Shown here: one piece after another, positions 51,275 through 60,783 of the stretch
Position numbering within the stretch: position 1 is the stretch's first letter
Layout of the letters: each line of letters begins with the position of its first letter
NCBI RefSeq assembly: GCF_000305935.1
Contig: NC_018870.1
Location: forward strand, 2,341,001 to 2,405,000
DNA from: Thermacetogenium phaeum DSM 12270
GTDB taxonomy: Bacteria; Bacillota; DSM-12270; Thermacetogeniales; Thermacetogeniaceae
Reading direction: 5' to 3'
Length of the DNA stretch: 64,000 nucleotides
Notes under the pieces: generated by a model
Databases searched by the model: none
What the model was told of the DNA's origin: nothing
Seen by the model: the letters and a program-made list of their open reading frames with translations, nothing else
Position numbers and translations under genes: made by a program

Positions 51275-51960
51275 AGGCTTTTTCTAAATACTAATTCAAG
51301 ATAGACAAAAAAAGTCCTTTATGGGGAAAATCCCATCAATTCGAAAAATTGCCGTCAATTACGGGGATGTCCGACGGAGCAACCGGTTAATGACGTGCAG
51401 AGAGCTGGCTATAAAATCGGCTTACTTGCCAATCGTCTGCGGCTTTGGTCGGTTGTTTTACATCGTAGACCACCATGCCGCAACCGGCGGCACCAACAGA
51501 GCATGAAAATACCCGACGGGTCTACCGGCGAGCGGCCTATGGAAGGCCGGGTAACAGGACAGGCGAAGCAAGGATGACAGGTCGGGATGCGAGTACAGAC
51601 ACCTTATGAGTTTCGATGGAATGGATTTGTAGCGAGGCCAAACGCTGCGATTGGCAGAAGCAGTTCGCAACTTGTTACACAGCATCCCAGAGCTGTCCCG
51701 AAGCGAGCCATCGTCCTGTCCGGCCTGGAATCGGGAGTCGAGCGGTAGACCGGCGGGTGAACTTGATGTATCTTCATGGCAGAGGCTTTGGTTATCTTAC
51801 GATCATCCGACTGGCATTTGGTGCAGGAGAATTGGGGAGTTATCTTCCTAAGAAGCCGTCTGGGAAAGCGAAGACGGCCCGGTTACCATAGGTTATGACC
51901 TTTACAGGGAGGCGTCCGGCCCTCCCGCGGAATAATCGGAAAAATTGTGGTCAAATAAAC
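51275..51960. repeat. gene-free region carrying the longer copy of a dispersed repeat
   Basis: No gene is supported. Positions 51486-51714 contain the repeat shared with 45934-46056, here with the extra internal 104 bp (51565-51668). The shared part ends at about 51714 and unique sequence then runs to the group II intron end at 51961. The repeat may be an IS remnant or a non-autonomous element; I do not recognise its family. Confidence 0.65.
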
Positions 51961-52623
<663 letters not shown>

Positions 52624-52627
52624 ATTT

Positions 52628-52660
52628 AAATAAGGCCTCCGGGTTTCGGAGGCCTTATTT
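52628..52660 (-). terminator. terminator of the tRNA cluster
   Basis: A perfect 14-bp stem (AAATAAGGCCTCCG at 52628-52641 and CGGAGGCCTTATTT at 52647-52660) starts directly at the CCA end of tRNA-Lys. The intron is inserted four bases behind its 3' side on the minus strand. Confidence 0.9.
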
Positions 52661-52735
52661 GGTGCGCCATGAGGGAGTCGAACCCCCAACCTTCTGATTA
52701 AGAGTCAGCTGCTCTACCAGTTGAGCTAATGGCGC
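52660..52735 (-). tRNA. tRNA-Lys (anticodon CTT)
   Basis: The minus strand folds into a full cloverleaf with acceptor GCGCCAT/ATGGCGC, D arm TAGCTCAACTGGTAGAGCA, anticodon loop CTCTTAA (CTT) and T arm GGGGGTTCGACTCCC. CCA is encoded. Confidence 0.95.
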
Positions 52736-52786
52736 AGATATTGCTATTTAACTTTTATTTAATATTTAAATTCCTTTGCGCTCGAT

Positions 52787-52861
52787 TGGCTGGGGCGGAA
52801 GGATTCGAACCTTCGCATCCAGGATCCAAAGTCCCGTGCCTTACCACTTGGCTACGCCCCA
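52787..52861 (-). tRNA. tRNA-Gln (anticodon TTG)
   Basis: The minus strand has acceptor TGGGGCG/CGCCCCA, D arm TAGCCAAGTGGTAAGGCA, anticodon loop CTTTGGA (TTG) and T arm AAGGTTCGAATCCTT. Discriminator G and CCA are encoded. Confidence 0.95.
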
Positions 52862-52870
52862 CCGCAGAAA

Positions 52871-52948
52871 TGGGGTGGGTGATGGGACTCGAACCCACGA
52901 CCCTCAGGGCCACAACCTGATGCTCTAGCCGACTGAGCTACACCCACC
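52871..52948 (-). tRNA. tRNA-His (anticodon GTG)
   Basis: The minus strand has acceptor GTGGGTG/CACCCAC with the extra 5' G at -1 that is typical of tRNA-His, anticodon loop TTGTGGC (GTG), T arm GTGGGTTCGAGTCCCAT and an encoded CCA. It is the first gene of the tRNA cluster. Confidence 0.95.
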
Positions 52949-53655
52949 ATCACGGTAAGTAGCTTAGCAGTTAACATTTTAAACGCTGAAACCCCTCTTG
53001 TCAAGAGTTGCACGGCCGCATTTCTCCTAGATTTGTCTCGCCCTCATAGCACTCTCAAAACTCTTCTCCGTATGTCCTGTTAAGCCTCTCCACAACCCCA
53101 TTGAGCCAACCCGGATATTCCAATCGCTACACATCCCGGAGTGTATTTCCCTCCCGAATTCTAAAATTTAAAGCCTGGCCTAAAGCCGCTTTCGATATGC
53201 CTTTAACCCTCGAGAGCCTTTTCACCGATGAGGAGAGAGCGTCAGAAGGAGCTTTTTGCGCCCTGCTCACCAAGAGGAAAACGGCACCACGCCCTCGAAT
53301 AGAAAACAGGTACCCATCCAGCTACCCTGCTACAAAGCAGAAGACCGCTGCAGGAGGCCGCAGGACGCCATGCCTCCGGCAGTGCCGGCAGAAAAGCTTT
53401 TTTGCCGGCACAGCACAACCTTGAAGGTTGCTTCTGCCGCCCTGGACGAAGGAGCACAGGCAAGCGGCCGAATCAAAAGGGATGTCAAAAGGCACCTTCT
53501 GGAAAAGCCTAAAGAGCGGTCGGCAGCCCTCTGCGGCAAGTTAACAGGCGGCTCGATTTTCAAGAAAGAGAGCAGAAGAGAAAAAGATACGGAATCCGTT
53601 ATTAAGAAGAGGTTTTTTATTTTTTTGTCAGATTCGCAAGCGGGAGGCGACCGGC
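52949..53655. other. gene-free stretch with a near-perfect 30-bp palindrome
   Basis: No gene is convincing: frames here are short, low in conserved features, or overlap the transporter gene at 53656. GTGCCGGCA at 53381-53389 pairs perfectly with TGCCGGCAC at 53402-53410, and the middle AAAAGCTTTT is itself palindromic. It could be a terminator-like structure or a protein site. The promoter of the tRNA cluster should lie in the first ~100 bases. Confidence 0.45.
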
Positions 53656-54555
53656 TTGGAAAACAGCGAAAAACCGCCGATAAACCCCTATCTGGCAGTT
53701 ATCCTGTCGGTAGGGGCCATTTCCTTTGGGTCGATATTTACGAGGCTGGCCAGCGCCCCGCCGCTGGTTATCGCCTTTTACCGCATGGGCTTCACCCTGC
53801 TCATCATCGCCCCTTTCGCTCTCTCCCGCTCCGGGCGCGCCGAACTCCGCCGGGTTGCCGGACGCGACCTGGTTGCGGCGTTAACCGCCGGCCTGTTTCT
53901 GGCCCTCCACTTCTGGTCATGGATCACTTCACTGGAGTACACATCCATTGCCAGCTCCACGGTGCTTGTTACCATGCAGCCACTCTTCGTAGTGACGCTG
54001 GGCTTCCTCTTTCTTAAAGAAAAGTTCGGTCCGAAGACCCTGACCGGAGCGGCCCTGGCCCTGACCGGGAGCGTGCTGGTGGGGATGGGAGACTTCCGGA
54101 TCGGGGGAGAGGCCCTGCTGGGTGATATCCTGGCCTTTTCGGGAGCCTTTTTTATAGCCTTTTACTTCCTCCTCGGCCGTAACCTGCGGGGGAAGCTCTC
54201 TCTCTTCCCCTACGTCTTCCTGGTTTACGGCACGGCGGCGGCCTTTCTTTTGGTCTTCACTCTCTGCGCCCGCATTCCCCTTTATCCCTATCCCCCCCTG
54301 GACTGGCTGTGGTTTCTCGCTCTGGCGGTCATCCCCACCATCGGCGGCCACACGGTTTCCAACTGGGCTTTGCGCTATGTCAAAACGATGGTGGTTTCCG
54401 TCAGCATCCTGGGGGAACCGGTCGGAGCCAGCATCCTCGCCTACCTGATCTTCGGGGAAATACCCGGCTCACTACAGCTGCTCGGAGGCCTGGTCATTAT
54501 AAGCGGGATTTATCTCTTTCTCGCTACAGCACGGGATGAAGAGGCGAGAAAATAA
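53656..54555 (+). CDS. EamA/DMT-family transporter
   Basis: 299 residues with ten hydrophobic segments in two EamA repeats (first from PYLAVILSVGAISFGSIFTRLA, second from GDILAFSGAFFIAFYFLLGR). VSVSILGEPVGASILAYLIFGEIP is the conserved end of the second repeat. It is a predicted metabolite or amino-acid exporter. The TTG start has GGGAGGCG upstream. It is encoded before the LIV operon but separated by ~170 bp. Confidence 0.88.
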   Translation: MENSEKPPINPYLAVILSVGAISFGSIFTRLASAPPLVIAFYRMGFTLLIIAPFALSRSGRAELRRVAGRDLVAALTAGLFLALHFWSWITSLEYTSIASSTVLVTMQPLFVVTLGFLFLKEKFGPKTLTGAALALTGSVLVGMGDFRIGGEALLGDILAFSGAFFIAFYFLLGRNLRGKLSLFPYVFLVYGTAAAFLLVFTLCARIPLYPYPPLDWLWFLALAVIPTIGGHTVSNWALRYVKTMVVSVSILGEPVGASILAYLIFGEIPGSLQLLGGLVIISGIYLFLATARDEEARK

Positions 54556-54726
54556 CGGTCTCAAAATTCGCAAATAAGAAAGGTTTTTCTGAATTTTTGT
54601 TGAATTTATCCTTTTTAAAGGTCTTTTTATTTTTGCCTGGAAGGGAGTGATTATTGATAGAGGGAGGGCAAGAATGAATCTGGTATTTAATTACTTTACC
54701 GTCTTTAAGGAAAAGGAGGTAAGACG

Positions 54727-55896
54727 TTGAAGAAGGGATTTATTTTAACATTTTTAGTGGCTTTATGTTCCCTGGCCCTGCTGGTGGCGGGATGCGGCAG
54801 CTCCCAGACATCCTCAGAGACCGGGGACACCATAAAGATCGGTTTTCTTGGAGGTAAAACCGGCAACCACGCCCATTACGGTATTGAAACCTTGAAGGGC
54901 ATGGAAATGGCCGTTGAAGAGATCAATGAAGCAGGTGGGGTCTTAGGGAAAAAGCTGGTAATCGTCGAAGGCGACCACGGCAGCAACATCTCGCAGGCGG
55001 TCAGCGTTACTCAGAAGCTGATCACCCAGGGGGTCGTAGCCATCGTCGGTGATCCGACGACGGGGATCACCAAGTCGGTAGCCCCCATCTGCCAGGAAAA
55101 CAAGATCGTCCTCATGTCCGCCGGCGCCGTGGGGACGGGGGTGCTGGAAATCGGCGACTACATCTTCCGGGACTGCCTCCCCGATGTGGTAGCGGCTCCC
55201 GGTATGGTAAAGTACCTGGCCGAGGAGCTGGGCTGGAAGAAGATCGCCCTGGTGACGACCACCGGACTGGACTACAGCGAGTCCCTGACGGAGATCTTCC
55301 GCCCCGCACTGGCCAAATACGGGATCGAAATCGTAGCGGAAGAGACGATCATGGAGGGTGACACCAACTTCAGCGCCGTGGTAACCTCCCTTTCTAAAAA
55401 AGACTTCGACGGGGTCATCTTCACCGGTTACTATACCGAAGGAGCGCTCTTCTTGAAGGAGATGCGCAAGCAGGGGTTGAAACAGGTAATAGCCGGCGGT
55501 GACGGACTGCTGGGCAAGGAGCTGTATGAGCTGGGCGGCGCTGCTGCCGAAGGCAGCATGGTTTACACCGGCTTTGCCGTGGACATGGAGCGAGCCAACG
55601 AAAAAACCAAGGCTTTCATCGAGAAATATAAAGCCAGAAACAACAACAAACTCCCGGACATGTTCGCCGCTCAGGGCTACGACGCGGTGATGTGGCTGGC
55701 GGACGCCATGAAGGAAGCCAACAGCAGCGATCCCACCAAATTCCGGGATGCGCTTGCCAAAACCAAGAACTGGGAGGGAGTGACCGGCACCATCACCCTG
55801 GATGAGAACAGGGAACCCATCAAGAGCCCCGTATACATCCTGGAGGTTAAAAACGGTCAGTTTGTGGTTAAGGCGGCCATCGATGTCAACAGTTGA
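54727..55896 (+). CDS. livK: branched-chain amino-acid ABC transporter, substrate-binding lipoprotein
   Basis: 389 residues from a TTG with AAGGAGG upstream. The signal peptide ends in the lipobox LLVAGCGSS. The mature protein is a type I periplasmic-binding fold: IKIGFLGGKTGNHAHYGIETLKGMEMAVEEINEAGGVLG and GDPTTGITKSVAPICQENKIVLMS match LivJ/LivK-type binding proteins. It captures the amino acid or a related solute outside. Two hairpins follow before the permease gene. The actual ligand, aliphatic or aromatic, cannot be told. Confidence 0.9.
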   Translation: MKKGFILTFLVALCSLALLVAGCGSSQTSSETGDTIKIGFLGGKTGNHAHYGIETLKGMEMAVEEINEAGGVLGKKLVIVEGDHGSNISQAVSVTQKLITQGVVAIVGDPTTGITKSVAPICQENKIVLMSAGAVGTGVLEIGDYIFRDCLPDVVAAPGMVKYLAEELGWKKIALVTTTGLDYSESLTEIFRPALAKYGIEIVAEETIMEGDTNFSAVVTSLSKKDFDGVIFTGYYTEGALFLKEMRKQGLKQVIAGGDGLLGKELYELGGAAAEGSMVYTGFAVDMERANEKTKAFIEKYKARNNNKLPDMFAAQGYDAVMWLADAMKEANSSDPTKFRDALAKTKNWEGVTGTITLDENREPIKSPVYILEVKNGQFVVKAAIDVNS

Positions 55897-56011
55897 TTCG
55901 GGTAGCTCACCACTTAAAGGCCGCCGGGCGGTCGACGCAGGCGGCCGGATTCGAATTTCATCTTTTAGTTCAACGCCCGACGGCCGGTGCTGCCGTTGTC
56001 CGGCAGCCACA

Positions 56012-56099
56012 CACTCCGTGTCAGGAGCGGACACAGAGTGAACCAGAATCCTAATTTCAATTTCGGTGCAGGCAGGGGAGCCATTCCCCTTGCCTGTGC
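56012..56099 (+). repeat. two hairpins between livK and livH
   Basis: CACTCCGTGTC at 56012-56022 pairs with GACACAGAGTG at 56030-56040 (one mismatch). A second hairpin pairs GCAGGCAGGGGA (from 56068) with TCCCCTTGCCTGTGC (to 56099). Such hairpins after a binding-protein gene usually stabilise its mRNA or reduce read-through, so that more binding protein than permease is made. Confidence 0.55.
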
Positions 56100-56132
56100 T
56101 TTAACCTATATTTGGAAGGCGGCTTCTTGAAT

Positions 56133-57032
56133 ATGGAACAGGTCCAAACCTTTTTACAGTTACTGCCGCAGCAGCTCATAAACGGCATCACTTTGGGGGC
56201 GACCTATGCCCTGATCGCTCTGGGCTACACCATGGTTTACGGGATTATCCAGCTCATCAACTTCGCCCACGGAGAAGTCTATATGATCGGCGCCTTCACC
56301 GGCCTCCTCATGGTACTCTATTACAAGGTGAACTTTTTTATCGCCATGCTCTCGGCGATCCTGGTCTGCGTTCCTCTGGCCGTCCTGATCGAAAGGGTGG
56401 CCTACCGTCCTCTGCGAGGATCGACGCGCCTTGCCCCGCTGATTTCTGCCCTGGGTGTTTCTCTCTTCCTGCAGACACTGATGACCCTGATTATGGGGCC
56501 CAACGCCCAGGGATTCCCGGAGATCGTCAAGGACACCATCTACACCGTGGCCACGGTGAAGTTCTCTCTGGTGCAGATAGTCATCCTGCTGGTCTCCAGC
56601 ATCCTCATGGTAGCCCTGCACCTGACCGTCAAGTTTACTAAAGTGGGCAAGGCCATGCGGGCGACATCGGAAAGTTACGAAACGGCCAATCTGATGGGGA
56701 TCAACGTCAACCGGATCATCTCCTTCACCTTCGCCATCGGCGCCGCCCTGGCCGGTGCAGGCGGCGTCCTGGTCGGAATGTACTTCAACTCCGTCCATCC
56801 CCTGATGGGGGTTATCGTCGGGCTGAAGTGCTTCTGTGCCGCCGTTCTCGGGGGCATCGGGAGCATCCCCGGAGCCATGCTCGGTGGAATTTTCCTGGGA
56901 GTGGCAGAAGTGATGGGGGTAGCGGTGGGATTCGGCACCTACCGCGATGCCATTGCCTTTGCGCTGTTGATCCTGGTGCTTCTGGTAAAACCCACGGGAA
57001 TCCTGGGACGCCCAATCCAAAGGAAGGTGTAG
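56133..57032 (+). CDS. livH: branched-chain amino-acid ABC permease LivH
   Basis: About 299 residues from MEQVQTFLQLLPQQLINGI. The sequence GATYALIALGYTMVYGIIQLINFAHGEVYMIGA is the LivH signature, and the C-terminal helices with GAMLGGIFLGVAEVMGV complete about eight membrane segments. The start could also be a TTG two codons upstream. It lies directly before livM. Confidence 0.92.
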   Translation: MEQVQTFLQLLPQQLINGITLGATYALIALGYTMVYGIIQLINFAHGEVYMIGAFTGLLMVLYYKVNFFIAMLSAILVCVPLAVLIERVAYRPLRGSTRLAPLISALGVSLFLQTLMTLIMGPNAQGFPEIVKDTIYTVATVKFSLVQIVILLVSSILMVALHLTVKFTKVGKAMRATSESYETANLMGINVNRIISFTFAIGAALAGAGGVLVGMYFNSVHPLMGVIVGLKCFCAAVLGGIGSIPGAMLGGIFLGVAEVMGVAVGFGTYRDAIAFALLILVLLVKPTGILGRPIQRKV

Positions 57033-57039
57033 GCAGATC

Positions 57040-57957
57040 ATGGAAGCAATAACCGGATTTTTCAACGACCCTTACATCAACCAGGTCCTCACCCTCACCG
57101 GGGTCTACCTGATCACAGCTCTCGGCCTCCACCTGATCACAGGCATTACCGGCCAGTTTTCCTTCGGACACGCCGGGTTTATGAGCATCGGGGCGTATAC
57201 GGCTGCCCTGCTGAGCCTTCACCTGCAGACCCCTTTCCTCCTCAACGTGATTCTGGGAGGGCTCGCTGCAGGGCTGGTGGGGCTCCTGCTGGGGTTCCCA
57301 TCCCTGCGCCTGACCGGCGATTACCTGGGGATCACCACCCTGGGCTTTGCCGAAATCATCAGGATCGTCTTCATCAACCTGAAGATCACCGGGGGTGCCC
57401 GCGGGCTCGCCGGAATCCCCAGGAATACCAGTTTGGCCGTGGTGCTGGTGATCGCCGTTCTGTCGATCGCCTGCATGTACAGGATTCACAACTCCCGCTT
57501 CGGGCGCGCCCTGATGGCCATCAGAGAGGATGAGCTGGCCGCGGAGGCCATGGGGGTCAACACCCTGCTCTATAAGGTTAAGGCCTTCGCCACAGGCACC
57601 TTTTTTGCCGGAATCGGCGGAGGGCTCTATGCCCACCTGATCCAGTACCTGAACCCAGCCGACTTCGGGGTATCCAGGTCCTTCGAACTGTTAAACTTCG
57701 TGGTGCTGGGAGGGCTGGGAAGTGTCCCGGGGACGATTCTGGGCACCACGGTGCTCACCCTGGCCCCCGAATTCCTGCGCTTCGTCAAGGAATACCGGAT
57801 GCTCATCTACAGCGCCCTGATGGTCTGCATGATGATCTTCCGCCCCCACGGGCTGCTGGGCGGCGTTGACTTCAGGAAGCTGCTGCTGGACATCTACCGC
57901 CGCAGGCTGGCAAAAGCTGTACGGATTAAGGATGCAGGAGGGGTACGGCAACAATGA
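57040..57957 (+). CDS. livM: branched-chain amino-acid ABC permease LivM
   Basis: 305 residues. TGITGQFSFGHAGFMSIGAYTAALL and the loop SRFGRALMAIREDELAAEAMGVN are LivM signatures, with eight to ten hydrophobic segments. It overlaps livG by four bases. It forms the heterodimeric channel with LivH. Confidence 0.92.
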   Translation: MEAITGFFNDPYINQVLTLTGVYLITALGLHLITGITGQFSFGHAGFMSIGAYTAALLSLHLQTPFLLNVILGGLAAGLVGLLLGFPSLRLTGDYLGITTLGFAEIIRIVFINLKITGGARGLAGIPRNTSLAVVLVIAVLSIACMYRIHNSRFGRALMAIREDELAAEAMGVNTLLYKVKAFATGTFFAGIGGGLYAHLIQYLNPADFGVSRSFELLNFVVLGGLGSVPGTILGTTVLTLAPEFLRFVKEYRMLIYSALMVCMMIFRPHGLLGGVDFRKLLLDIYRRRLAKAVRIKDAGGVRQQ

Positions 57958-58721
57958 CCGCACTGCTGGAGCTTAAGGATATCACCATTCAGTTCGGCGG
58001 GCTGATGGCCGTCGACCACGTCAGCCTGAGGGTGGAAAAAGGGTGGATCAGCGCCCTCATCGGCCCCAACGGAGCCGGGAAGAGCACCATTTTCAACATG
58101 ATCACCGGGCTCTACAAGCCGTCAGCAGGGAAGGTCTATTTCCAGGGCCGGGACATCACCGGGCTCAAGCCTTACAGGATCACCGCCCTGGGAATTGCCC
58201 GCACCTTTCAGAACATCCGCCTCTTCAAGAATCTCTCCGTACTCGACAACACCCGGATCGGGCGCCACTGCCGCGGGCGCACCGGAATGCTCGGGGCGAT
58301 CACCCGCCTTCCCGGTGTTAAAAAAGAGGAAAAGGAGATAGAGGAAAGGGCGTGCGAAGCCCTGCGGGCGGTCGACCTGCTGGATAAAAGGGAGGAGTTG
58401 GCCAAAAATCTTCCCTACGGAGAGCAGCGCCGCCTGGAGATCGCCCGGGCGCTGGCAGCGGACCCAGTCCTCCTGCTCCTGGACGAACCGGCGGCCGGGA
58501 TGAACCCCCAGGAAAAACAAACTCTGATGGAGGTGGTACAGAACATCAGAGACATGGGGATCACCATCATGCTCGTGGAGCACGACATGAGCTTCGTCAT
58601 GAACATCTCCGATCACGTGGACGTCCTCAACTACGGACAGAAGATCGCCTCAGGAACACCTCAAGAGGTACAGCACAACCCGGACGTCATTGAGGCCTAT
58701 CTGGGTAAGGAGGTGGGCTAA
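57954..58721 (+). CDS. livG: branched-chain amino-acid ABC ATPase LivG
   Basis: 255 residues. Walker A IGPNGAGKSTIFNMITG, signature LPYGEQRRLEIARALA, Walker B VLLLLDEPAAGMN and HDMSFVM are present. The long insert before the signature (about residues 105-135) is typical of LivG rather than LivF. No livF follows; the next gene is on the opposite strand. Confidence 0.93.
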   Translation: MTALLELKDITIQFGGLMAVDHVSLRVEKGWISALIGPNGAGKSTIFNMITGLYKPSAGKVYFQGRDITGLKPYRITALGIARTFQNIRLFKNLSVLDNTRIGRHCRGRTGMLGAITRLPGVKKEEKEIEERACEALRAVDLLDKREELAKNLPYGEQRRLEIARALAADPVLLLLDEPAAGMNPQEKQTLMEVVQNIRDMGITIMLVEHDMSFVMNISDHVDVLNYGQKIASGTPQEVQHNPDVIEAYLGKEVG

Positions 58722-58742
58722 AAGGCCGGCTTTGACCACCCC

Positions 58743-59984
58743 TCACCCTTTGACCACCCCGATGGTGACAAGCTTCAGAACCGGGCGCACCAAGTCGCGT
58801 TCCTGCTCCAGCACAGAATCGATGTCCTTGTAGGCCATCCGGCACTCCTCAGCGACATCCCCTTTTTTATGCTTCCCCAGGGTGACCCCTCTTTGCTTGA
58901 GGTCTTCAATGACCTGCTGGACCGGGTAGGTCTCCTTGGCCTTCTTCCGGGAGCAGAGCCTTCCCGCCCCGTGGGAGCAGGAACAAAAGCTCTCCGGGTT
59001 TCCCAACCCCTCAACGACGTAGGAAGAGCTCCCCATCGCTCCGGGGATCACTCCCATCTCTCCCCGTCCGGCACGGATCGCCCCCTTGCGGTGCACCCAG
59101 AGATCCTTCCCGTAGTGGCGCTCACGGGAGGCATAGTTGTGATGGCAGTTCACCGGGGGCTCCAGCGATACCTCCTGGATCCCGGCATACCTGCTCAGGT
59201 AGTCGCTGAAGATCTCCTGCACCCGCTTCATGATGAGAGAGCGGTTCTCCTTCGCAAAATCCTGAGCCAGCTGCATCCAGGCCAGGTACTGACGCCCCTC
59301 CCTGGAGTCAACGGGGAGGTAGGCCAGATCGTAAGAAGGGGGGATCGGCGATCCCATCCGGGCATTGAGGTTCCTGGCCACCTTATTGAAGTGGTTGCAG
59401 ATCTTGTAGCCGAAGTTCCTGCTGCCCGAGTGCACCATCAGTCCGGCCCGGCCGTGCTCGTCCTCCTGGATCTCGATAAAGTGGTTCCCCCCTCCAAGAG
59501 TGCCCACCTGGTAATAGCCGGAATCGATCTCCGGCTCCAGCTCCGGCACCATGAGGTCCCCGGAAAGGTAGTCACCGACGCGGTCGAGGACGGAGCAGGG
59601 CATCTTCCTCTTGTGGTGGGCGAACCCAGTAGGAACGGCGCGCAAGATCTCCTCGACAACGGCCTGGATCAGCTTCCCCCTACCGCCGGTATCCACCTCT
59701 TTAAGGATGGATGCGGGGACACCGGTCCTCACGAAGCAGATCCCGCAGCCGATGTCCACCCCCACGGCATTGGGGATAATCACCCCCTCGGTAGCGATGA
59801 CCCCCCCGATGGGCATCCCGTACCCCTCATGGCAGTCGGGCATCAGGGCCGGCCACTTATAGACGAAGGGCAAATTGGAGAGGTTGACCGCCTGCTGCAG
59901 GCACCCCTCATCCACCTGGCTCAGATCCTCCAGCCAGATTTTGATGGGTTTTTGCTGTTTGCCCGGATCGTAGTGAACAAACAA
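58743..59984 (-). CDS. rtcB: RtcB-type RNA ligase
   Basis: 413 residues. MPDCHEGYGMPIGGVIATEGVIIPNAVGVDIGCGI, HHKRKMPCSVLDR, GTLGGGNHFIEIQ, MVHSGSRNFGYKI, HHNYASRE and EGLGNPESFCSCSHGAGRLCSR are the metal-binding and guanylation motifs of RtcB. The final segment VLKLVTIGVVKG is the usual end. RtcB joins RNA ends with 2',3'-cyclic phosphate using GTP and manganese. It is convergent with livG and stands alone, with no archease gene visible. Confidence 0.93.
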   Translation of the reverse strand: MFVHYDPGKQQKPIKIWLEDLSQVDEGCLQQAVNLSNLPFVYKWPALMPDCHEGYGMPIGGVIATEGVIIPNAVGVDIGCGICFVRTGVPASILKEVDTGGRGKLIQAVVEEILRAVPTGFAHHKRKMPCSVLDRVGDYLSGDLMVPELEPEIDSGYYQVGTLGGGNHFIEIQEDEHGRAGLMVHSGSRNFGYKICNHFNKVARNLNARMGSPIPPSYDLAYLPVDSREGRQYLAWMQLAQDFAKENRSLIMKRVQEIFSDYLSRYAGIQEVSLEPPVNCHHNYASRERHYGKDLWVHRKGAIRAGRGEMGVIPGAMGSSSYVVEGLGNPESFCSCSHGAGRLCSRKKAKETYPVQQVIEDLKQRGVTLGKHKKGDVAEECRMAYKDIDSVLEQERDLVRPVLKLVTIGVVKG

Positions 59985-60198
59985 GAGAGTTCCCCCCTGT
60001 TTGCCATATTATGTGCCGTACCCTCCGCTTCCATCCCGGAAGATGCCCAAACGCCACGGACCAAAGAACAGCCGTCCCCGGTTGTCGCCGCTACACCTTT
60101 TACGGAGTCGCAGGGATGACAGGTAGGGGCACAGCACAGGCGCCCCTTTGGATCCCGTCGGCGGGAAATTGTGACGGTAATGAATCCCAGAGATAAGC

Positions 60199-60783
60199 TT
60201 AAACCAGCCTCTTGCCGGCTTCGAAGGCCCTCACGTTGATCTCCCGGTACTGCGGCTTCACCGAGCGGGCGATAACCTCCGGCCAGTCGACGACGCCCTC
60301 CAGGCCGGCCAGTTTCACCAGGCCGCCCAACAGGACGATATTCATCACCCTGATATTCCCCAGCTTTTCCGCCTCCCGATCGGCGTCTACCAGATAAAGG
60401 GATACCGGATAGGCCTTCAGGCGATCGACCAGATCCTCCGGGTAGGCAACAGACCCGGTCAGGACCGGCAGGGAGGGGATCTTCTTCAAATTCACCAGCA
60501 GGGTGCCGTTTCTTTTTAAAAAGTGGACGTAGCGCAGGGCCTCCAGCCTCTCCATGCTCACCAGAATATCAACGGCACCCGCTCCCACCAGGGGGGAGTA
60601 AACCTTAGTGCCGAAACTGAGCTGGGTGACGACGCTTCCCCCCCGCTGGGCCATTCCGTGCACCTCGGAGCTCTTCACATCATAACCGGCGGCAATCAAG
60701 CCTCCTGCCAGCACCCTGGTGGCCAGAATGATCCCCTGGCCGCCGACGCCGGCAAACATGATCCTTCTCGTGTCCCGTCCCAT
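60199..60783 (-). CDS. iorB: indolepyruvate ferredoxin oxidoreductase, beta subunit
   Basis: 194 residues. IMFAGVGGQGIILATRVLAGGLIAAGYDVKSSEVHGMAQRGGSVV is the gamma-domain signature of 2-oxoacid:ferredoxin oxidoreductases. It forms the IorAB complex that decarboxylates aryl pyruvates to aryl-acetyl-CoA and reduces ferredoxin. The ATG overlaps the end of iorA (TAATG). Confidence 0.92.
   Translation of the reverse strand: MGRDTRRIMFAGVGGQGIILATRVLAGGLIAAGYDVKSSEVHGMAQRGGSVVTQLSFGTKVYSPLVGAGAVDILVSMERLEALRYVHFLKRNGTLLVNLKKIPSLPVLTGSVAYPEDLVDRLKAYPVSLYLVDADREAEKLGNIRVMNIVLLGGLVKLAGLEGVVDWPEVIARSVKPQYREINVRAFEAGKRLV

Noticed and set aside
51321-51900. Several short plus-strand frames in the repeat region
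   Set aside because: None has a ribosome site or family similarity, and the shared repeat copy at 45934 does not preserve the frames.
53256-54017. Plus-strand frame of 253 codons upstream of and across the EamA gene
   Set aside because: Its second half lies in another frame of the certain transporter gene, and its first half has no conserved features.
54943-56034. Long minus-strand open frame opposite the LIV binding-protein gene
   Set aside because: It is a shadow of livK caused by GC-rich third positions; no recognisable protein features.
56160-57636. Two long minus-strand frames opposite livH and livM
   Set aside because: They are rich in His, Gln and Gly in the way expected of antisense reading of membrane proteins, and the sense genes are certain.
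58869-60119. Long plus-strand open frame of 416 codons opposite rtcB
   Set aside because: It mirrors the codon pattern of the GC-rich rtcB gene, has no ribosome site or domain, and rtcB has full family motifs.
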